This document shows, piece after piece, positions 59,282 to 64,000 of a DNA stretch of 64,000 nucleotides. This stretch comes from Streptomyces sp. JH34 (GTDB taxonomy: Bacteria > Actinomycetota > Actinomycetes > Streptomycetales > Streptomycetaceae). The notes below the pieces were generated by a model. The model was not told the origin of the DNA. It worked only from the letters and a program-made list of their open reading frames with translations, and made no database searches. Within the stretch, counting starts at the first letter, position 1. Each line of letters begins with the position of its first letter. The stretch is from assembly GCF_029428875.1 (NCBI RefSeq), contig NZ_JAJSOO010000001.1, positions 6,792,501 through 6,856,500 on the forward strand, written 5' to 3'. Made by a program: the position numbers and the translations under genes.

Positions 59282-60345
59282 TGCCGCGCCCCACCGTGCA
59301 CCGCGCCCCGTTCGGCTCCGTCCAGGGGACCCGGACCGACCTGTGGACCCTCGACAGCGGGACGGGGGTCCGCGCCGGGATACTGACCTACGGCGCGTCC
59401 CTGCACCGCCTCACCGTGCCCGACACCGCGGGCGCCGACGCCTCCGTCGTCCGGTCGCTCGCGACCCTCGACGACTACACCGCCAAGCACCCCTACTTCG
59501 GCGCCGTCGTCGGCCGCTACGCCAACCGCATCGCCCACGGCCGTTTCGTCCTGGACGGGACAGAACACCACATCCCCGCCAACGACCGGGGCCACGCGCT
59601 GCACGGCGGACCGGACGGCTTCCACACCAAGGTCTGGGAGGCCGCCCCGGACCGGACCGACGACAGTGTGTCCGTACGGCTCACCCTGCACAGCCCCGAC
59701 GGGGACATGGGCTTCCCGGGGGCACTGGACGCCACCGTCACGTACACCCTCGACACTGCGGGCACCCTCGCCGTCGACTACGCCTCGGTCACCGACCGCC
59801 CCACGGTCGTCAACCTCACCAACCACGCCTACTTCGACCTGGCCGGACACGACGACGTCCTCGGCCACACCCTGCAGGTCGACGCCGACTCCTACGTGCC
59901 GGTGGACGACGACGGCATCCCCCTGGGCCCGCCGGCCGAGGTCCGCGGGACCCCGTTCGACCTCACCACGCCCCAGGTCCTCGGGGAGCGCCTCGGCACG
60001 GAGAACGGGCAACTGCGCGCCGCGGGCGGGTTCGACCACTGCTGGGTCCTGCGCGACACCGGCGGCGCTCTGCGCCGCGCCGCACGCCTCACGGCCCCGG
60101 ACGCGGCCCGGGTCATGGAGGTCTGGACCACGGAGCCAGGCATCCAGGTCTACACCGCCAACCAACTCGACGGCTCCTTCACGGACGGGACCGGGCGCCG
60201 CCACGGACGGCACGGTTCGCTCTGCCTGGAGACCCAGCACCTGCCCGACTCACCCAACCGGCCGGACCTGCCCAGCACCGTGCTGCGCCCCGGCGACACC
60301 GCGCGCAGCCGCACCGAAATGCGCTTCCCGCATCTGCAGCACTAG
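59281..60345 (+). CDS. galM: Aldose 1-epimerase (mutarotase)
   Basis: The 354-residue protein matches GalM: GASLHRLTVPD, GRYANRIAHGRFVLDG (substrate-binding Asn-Arg), HALHGGPDGFHTKVWE (first active-site His), VVNLTNHAYFDLAG (catalytic His about 181) and CLETQHLPDSPN with the catalytic Glu near residue 320. It interconverts alpha and beta anomers of aldoses. No signal peptide is seen, so it acts in the cytoplasm on imported sugar. Its ATG overlaps the LacI stop (TGATG), the only mutarotase gene in this catabolic locus. Confidence 0.93.
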   Translation: MPRPTVHRAPFGSVQGTRTDLWTLDSGTGVRAGILTYGASLHRLTVPDTAGADASVVRSLATLDDYTAKHPYFGAVVGRYANRIAHGRFVLDGTEHHIPANDRGHALHGGPDGFHTKVWEAAPDRTDDSVSVRLTLHSPDGDMGFPGALDATVTYTLDTAGTLAVDYASVTDRPTVVNLTNHAYFDLAGHDDVLGHTLQVDADSYVPVDDDGIPLGPPAEVRGTPFDLTTPQVLGERLGTENGQLRAAGGFDHCWVLRDTGGALRRAARLTAPDAARVMEVWTTEPGIQVYTANQLDGSFTDGTGRRHGRHGSLCLETQHLPDSPNRPDLPSTVLRPGDTARSRTEMRFPHLQH

Positions 60346-60434
60346 CGGGACGGGGGCCGGGCAGTCGGTCCGGCGCACGTGTGAGGCAGGACGCGCCGGT
60401 CCGCCGACGTGATGACCGGGCATCGGACGCCGTT

Positions 60435-60469
60435 GGTGTGACGGACGCGCGCCGCGCGTCCGTCACACC
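60435..60469. terminator. Bidirectional hairpin between the epimerase and amylase genes
   Basis: Perfect 16-base arms (60435-60450 and 60454-60469) flank a 3-base loop between converging stops at 60345 and 60475. Confidence 0.8.
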
Positions 60470-60474
60470 ACGCG

Positions 60475-63400
60475 TCACTTCAGGTAGGCACCCGCCGTCC
60501 CGATCTTCCCCGGGGCCGCGTTCCTGCCGCCGAGGTCGAGGACGTACACCCGCAGGTTTCCCTTGCCCGGTGCCGCGACGGACAGCGTGCCGCCCGTCAC
60601 CACCGCGGTGTCACCGGTGACGGCGTCCTTGTAGGTGCCGTTGGGGATGCCCGTGTACGTGGCGCTCCCCGTGACCGTCACCAGAGCGAAGCTGTCCGTG
60701 CCGCTCGCCGCGTCGGTGTAGCGGCGCTTGTAGGCCATGGAGCCGGTGATGCCCTCGGTGGAGTACTGCCCCATCTGGAGCGCGGGTACCGCGCGGCGGA
60801 TCTGGTTGAGCCGCTGCACGTGCTTGACCAGCGGCTTCGCCAGGGTGTCGGCGACCGCGCCGGTCGCGGAGGAGACCGTGCCGAAGTCCGGCGCCGTCAC
60901 GTTGCCGGCGACGTGGTCGCCGAAGTAGGCCCGTCCGGTCGTCGCCAGCGGGCAGGTGGGCCCGCAGTCGATCTTCTTTCCGGCCTGGAACTCGATCTCG
61001 GAGCCGTAGTACAGCGTCGGGATGCCGCGGAAGGTCCACATCAGGGACATGTTCTCGGCCCAGGCGTCCGTGCCACCGGCGTACCGTTCGCTGCTCTTGT
61101 TCGGGCCGTAGTCGTGGCTGTCGACGTACACGACGTTGTAGGTGGCGTCGTTGTAACTGTCGTCGGAATCCTTGCCGTTGCTGTAGGCGTTGTTCGCGTC
61201 ACCGAAGTTCATGTGCATGCGCATGTCGATGACGTTCATCCCGGAGAACCTGCTGTGGTCCGGAGCGTGGTAGCTGTTGCCGTTCAGGAAGGCGTTGGTG
61301 GACGTCGGCTGGGAGCCGGTGCCCTGCTGCTGCTCGTAGTCGTACATCTCCAGGGCGGCCTTCTCGTCGTCCGCGCTGTACTCCTTGCGCTCCTTCCATG
61401 TGTAGAACTGGGCGGAGTGGTTGACCGAGCCGCGGTTCCACTTGTCGTTGACGAAGGCGGCGACCTCGCCGAAGACGAAGAAGTTCTTCGCGGCCTCGGC
61501 GCCGAACTGCTGGGTCACCCGCTCCTGGATGGCCGGCAGGAAACGGCGGTTCCAGGTGGTGCGGGGGATGTGCACGGCGGTGTCGACGCGGAAGCCGTCC
61601 ACGCCCATGTCGATGTACTTGTTGTACGCGCCGATCAGATAGTTCTGCACGGGCGCGCTCTCGGTGTCGAAGTCGGCGAGGTCGTCGTGCAGCCAGCAGC
61701 TGCGCGAGTCCTCGCCCTCCCAGTTGCCGATCCAGCAGTTGTGGTAGTACGCCTTCGGGAACATGCCCGAAGTGGGACTGGGCCACTGGCAGTTGTAGAT
61801 TCGGTAGCCCTCCGGCGAGGTGTACTGGGTGGGGGTGCCCCAGTTGACGCAGGTGTTGCCCGAGGGTTCGGCGGTGGACCACAGGTCGCCGTTGTAGTAC
61901 GACTTCCCGGACTTTGTCTCGACGGTCAGGCCGTCGTATTCGAAGCCCTCGTTCTTCTCGTCGTAGTACCAGCTCCACTGCGTGTCGCGGACTCCGTAGA
62001 CCGTGGAAGTGAACAGGCCCTTGGCGCCCCAGCGCGACGAGTGGTTGTAGACGACGTCCTGGTAGATCTTCATGCCCTTGGCGTGGGCCGCGTCGATGAG
62101 GTCCTGGTAGGAGGCGCCCGCGGACTCCAGCCGGGAGTCGACCTCGTAGAAGTCGTACCCGTGGTAGCCGTGGTAGTCGTAGTCCGACCGGTTGAGCACC
62201 ACCGGGGTGATCCAGACGGCCGACATGCCGAGGCCCTTGATGTAGTCGAGCTTCTCGACCAGGCCCTTGAAGTCGCCCCTGAACATGGGGTCGTCGTTGG
62301 CCGCGTTGCCCGACTTCTCGTGCTGGTTGCCGCCCCGGTTGTTGGAGCTGTCACCGTCGTTGAAGCGGGCGGTGAGCACGAAGTAGATCGGGTCCTTGCG
62401 GGGATCGGTGCCCAGCGGCTTCCCGGACACGGGGGCCGTGGGCTTCTCGCCGGTCGTCGCGGTCGCGGCGGCCGAGGCGGCCGACACGTTCCCCGCCGCG
62501 TCGACGGCCTTGACGGTGTAGCTGTACGCCGTCTTCGCCTCCAGGCCCGTGTCGGAGAAGACCGTGGAGCCGACGTCGGTCACCACCGTTCCCTTGGTGC
62601 CGCCGGTGCGGGTGACCTGGTACTTCGTCACACCGCGGTCATCGGTGGAAGGATCCCAGGTCACCACGACGGACAAGCCGTCGGCGCTCGCCGACACCTT
62701 CGTTGGCGCCGTGGGTGCGCCGGTGTCCGGGGCGGCGCTCGCGCACGGGTCGGTGGCGTCGGCGGTGACCTTCCCGGCCTTCACCGTGGAGAGCCCGTCG
62801 GGGACCGTGTAGTTGGTGCCGTTGTTGTTGTCCCAGACCCCGTTGCCGTTGTTGAAGGTGGCCTGCATGGAGGTGGCGGTGCCGAGGTCCACCGACTTCC
62901 TGACCCAGCCGGTGCAGGCTGCCTCCATGCCGACGCCGGGCACGGTGGTCCAGGTGCCGCCCGCCGGCTGGTAGTGGAGGTTGGTGGTCGTCCAGCCGAC
63001 GGTGGCCGTCGAGTAGTAGACCGAGGCGGTGTGCGCCTCACCGGGCTCCGCACCCGTGTCCGTGCACGGGTCGCTGTGGGCCACGACCCCGTCCTTGACC
63101 GTGATGCTTCCGGTGCCCAGGGCGTAGTTCTTGCCGGCGTTGTTGTCCCAGACGCCGGAGCCGTTGTTGAAGGTCGCGGCCAGGCCGGCCGCGCCGCCCA
63201 GGCTGACGGTCTGCTTCACCCAGTCCGTACACGCGGCCTCCATGGCCACGCCAGGCACGGTGGTCCATGATCCGCCGTCGGGTGCGTAGTGCAGCTTGTA
63301 CGCCGACCAGTTCCTGGTCTTCGTGTAGTAGAAGACCGTGGCGGTGGATTCCGAGGCGGCCACGGGCACGGCCGAAACGGATCCTGGGGGCTCGGGCGAC

Positions 63401-63483
63401 GAGGTCAGGAGCCCCGCCGTCACCAGGGCCGCGACGGCGGCCGCTGACAGGCGTCCGAGCAGCCGCAAGGGGGTGCGTCTCAT
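60475..63483 (-). CDS. Secreted multidomain GH13 alpha-amylase with tandem starch-binding modules
   Basis: The 1002-residue protein has a signal peptide (LRLLGRLSAAAVAALVTAGLL). Two similar starch-binding modules of the CBM25/53 kind follow (about 45-135 and 145-240), each with a WTTVPGVxMEAACTxWV core and FNNGxGVWDNNxGxNY. A fibronectin type III domain (about 255-345) leads to a GH13 barrel from about residue 370. The four GH13 regions are DVVYNHSS (about 474), GFRVDTAVH with the nucleophile Asp (about 632), FVFGEVAAF with the acid/base Glu (about 670) and YVDSHD (about 787). A C-terminal beta domain ends in RVYVLDLGG. It hydrolyses starch-type alpha-glucans outside the cell. ATG at 63483 has GGAGAC upstream. 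Confidence 0.92.
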   Translation of the reverse strand: MRRTPLRLLGRLSAAAVAALVTAGLLTSSPEPPGSVSAVPVAASESTATVFYYTKTRNWSAYKLHYAPDGGSWTTVPGVAMEAACTDWVKQTVSLGGAAGLAATFNNGSGVWDNNAGKNYALGTGSITVKDGVVAHSDPCTDTGAEPGEAHTASVYYSTATVGWTTTNLHYQPAGGTWTTVPGVGMEAACTGWVRKSVDLGTATSMQATFNNGNGVWDNNNGTNYTVPDGLSTVKAGKVTADATDPCASAAPDTGAPTAPTKVSASADGLSVVVTWDPSTDDRGVTKYQVTRTGGTKGTVVTDVGSTVFSDTGLEAKTAYSYTVKAVDAAGNVSAASAAATATTGEKPTAPVSGKPLGTDPRKDPIYFVLTARFNDGDSSNNRGGNQHEKSGNAANDDPMFRGDFKGLVEKLDYIKGLGMSAVWITPVVLNRSDYDYHGYHGYDFYEVDSRLESAGASYQDLIDAAHAKGMKIYQDVVYNHSSRWGAKGLFTSTVYGVRDTQWSWYYDEKNEGFEYDGLTVETKSGKSYYNGDLWSTAEPSGNTCVNWGTPTQYTSPEGYRIYNCQWPSPTSGMFPKAYYHNCWIGNWEGEDSRSCWLHDDLADFDTESAPVQNYLIGAYNKYIDMGVDGFRVDTAVHIPRTTWNRRFLPAIQERVTQQFGAEAAKNFFVFGEVAAFVNDKWNRGSVNHSAQFYTWKERKEYSADDEKAALEMYDYEQQQGTGSQPTSTNAFLNGNSYHAPDHSRFSGMNVIDMRMHMNFGDANNAYSNGKDSDDSYNDATYNVVYVDSHDYGPNKSSERYAGGTDAWAENMSLMWTFRGIPTLYYGSEIEFQAGKKIDCGPTCPLATTGRAYFGDHVAGNVTAPDFGTVSSATGAVADTLAKPLVKHVQRLNQIRRAVPALQMGQYSTEGITGSMAYKRRYTDAASGTDSFALVTVTGSATYTGIPNGTYKDAVTGDTAVVTGGTLSVAAPGKGNLRVYVLDLGGRNAAPGKIGTAGAYLK

Positions 63484-63638
63484 CTTGTGTGTCTCCAGGG
63501 GAGGGCCGCGGGCGGGTGGACCGCGGCTGCCGACAGCACAGCCGCTCCGCGAGCGGCCGTGAGGATCCCGCCGGAGAACCCGGACGCGCCTCGGGGTTCG
63601 GGCGAGCAGTGCGCCCTGGCAGAAATTCCTGTCAGAAC

Positions 63639-63660
63639 CTTGCTGCAATCTCTTGCATGG
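63639..63660 (-). promoter_or_regulatory. CTTGC repeat operator candidate of the amylase gene
   Basis: CTTGC occurs at 63639-63643 and CTTGCA at 63652-63657, spaced 13 bases, giving a TGCAAG...GCAAG pattern on the minus strand about 160 bases upstream of the amylase start. TTGCA-type repeats are associated with maltose-regulator control of streptomycete amylase genes, as far as I recall. The rest of 63484-63739 shows no gene. Confidence 0.45.
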
Positions 63661-63739
63661 TGGAAATTACCTGGGCATGACAGCTCCGTAAAGAGTCTGC
63701 GCACGCCGGGAGAAGCCGCTCGCCCATGGAATCGGTCGG

Positions 63740-63853
63740 GTGCGGCTGGAGGCGACGGTGGAGTGACTGTGGGAGCTGCGGGGCGGCGAGAGGGTGCGCG
63801 TCGACTGCGAGCTCGGCTACGGCGCGGGGATGATCCGCTGCCTGGGCCGGTGA
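63740..63853 (+). other. Possible coding remnant interrupted by a stop
   Basis: The plus strand reads VRLEATVE, a stop at 63764-63766, then LWELRGGERVRVDCELGYGA, then GMIRCLGR and a stop. The composition is protein-like and suggests the 3' end of a decayed gene, but I do not recognise it and there is no start signal. Confidence 0.25.
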
Positions 63854-63872
63854 TCCGCGACGGCGCCGTGGA

Positions 63873-64000
63873 TCACCCGGTACGGGCGGCGTGGCCGGTG
63901 AAGAAGCCGACGAGGCTGTGCGGGGCGTCGGCGTCGAAGCACAGCTCCTGGATCCGTGAGGCCAGGGCGGCGGATGCGGCGCTGCGGGTGAACATGGCCT
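63873..64000 (-). CDS. C-terminal end of an unidentified protein, cut by window edge
   Basis: At least 41 codons are open on the minus strand from the window edge to a TGA at 63873: MFTRSAASAALASRIQELCF, then DADAPHSLVGFFTGHAARTG. Codon use is streptomycete-like. The family cannot be recognised from this fragment. It could begin at the ATG at 63995 as a very small protein, but more likely continues beyond the window. Confidence 0.4.
   Translation of the reverse strand, partial: AMFTRSAASAALASRIQELCFDADAPHSLVGFFTGHAARTG

Noticed and set aside
63639..63660. A shared AACGTT-type operator for the amylase gene
   Set aside because: The elements are CTTGC repeats without an AACGTT core and fit a different regulator type.
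1..64000. Transposons, phage genes, att sites or a replication origin
   Set aside because: No transposase, integrase, phage structural gene, tRNA-flanked direct repeat or DnaA-box cluster was recognised.

Overview
The window is high-GC actinobacterial chromosome and reads as Streptomyces. Coding regions have GC-rich third positions, GTG and TTG starts are frequent, translationally coupled ATGA/GTGA overlaps are common, and the families are streptomycete: WhiB, SpoIIE phosphatases, XRE regulators with DUF5753-like tails, DUF6221, PF04672 methyltransferases, Tat and lipoprotein substrate-binding proteins, and many secreted CAZymes. No rRNA, tRNA, CRISPR array, insertion sequence, integrase or att site was recognised.

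Left part (1-8 kb). A cut-off glyceraldehyde-3-phosphate dehydrogenase of the long actinobacterial type is followed by a MarR regulator with an iron-box-like site upstream. Next is a two-gene operon encoding an AurF-like diiron oxygenase and a ferredoxin/ferredoxin-NADP reductase fusion, then a divergent three-gene sugar ABC importer with no ATPase gene of its own.

7.6-14.4 kb. A UbiA prenyltransferase gene diverges from a coupled set of type III polyketide synthase, ICMT-type methyltransferase and flavin hydroxylase. This set has the same gene types as the srsABC phenolic-lipid operon. A DUF2071 protein and an MMPL exporter follow on the same strand. The whole stretch is the best candidate in the window for an incompletely described specialised-metabolite system.

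14.4-34.6 kb. This part holds a large membrane sensor phosphatase, two methyltransferases, a secreted lysyl-oxidase-like copper protein, and a DeoR-controlled polyol operon (binding protein, two permeases, dehydrogenase, PfkB kinase). A frameshifted SpoIIE phosphatase pseudogene follows. Then come a secreted lamin-tail protein ending in nine RDGG[HY] repeats, cyclophilin, an SDR, RNase HI with an added C-terminal Cys/His motif, an anti-sigma-like ATPase divergent from an XRE regulator, a WhiB protein and a YkvA-like membrane protein.

34.6-60.4 kb. This is a polysaccharide-utilisation region. It encodes a PL11 rhamnogalacturonan lyase, a GH92 mannosidase, a PA14-GH2-LamG protein, a GH2-CBM42 protein, a GH127 beta-L-arabinofuranosidase with a ricin-type lectin tail, an RbsA/YtfR-class importer whose binding protein resembles the galactofuranose binder YtfQ, a LacI repressor and an aldose 1-epimerase. 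Secreted enzymes would trim pectic or arabinogalactan side chains, the importer would take up the pentose or furanose released, and the mutarotase would feed it into metabolism. Dyads with an AACGTT-like core lie upstream of most of these units and suggest LacI-type control. Inserted among them are a LysR gene, a PPOX protein, a Vat-type xenobiotic acetyltransferase and a LacI/phytanoyl-CoA-dioxygenase-like divergent pair.

Right end. A multidomain secreted alpha-amylase occupies 60.5-63.5 kb, followed by a probable coding remnant and the C-terminal end of an unidentified gene.
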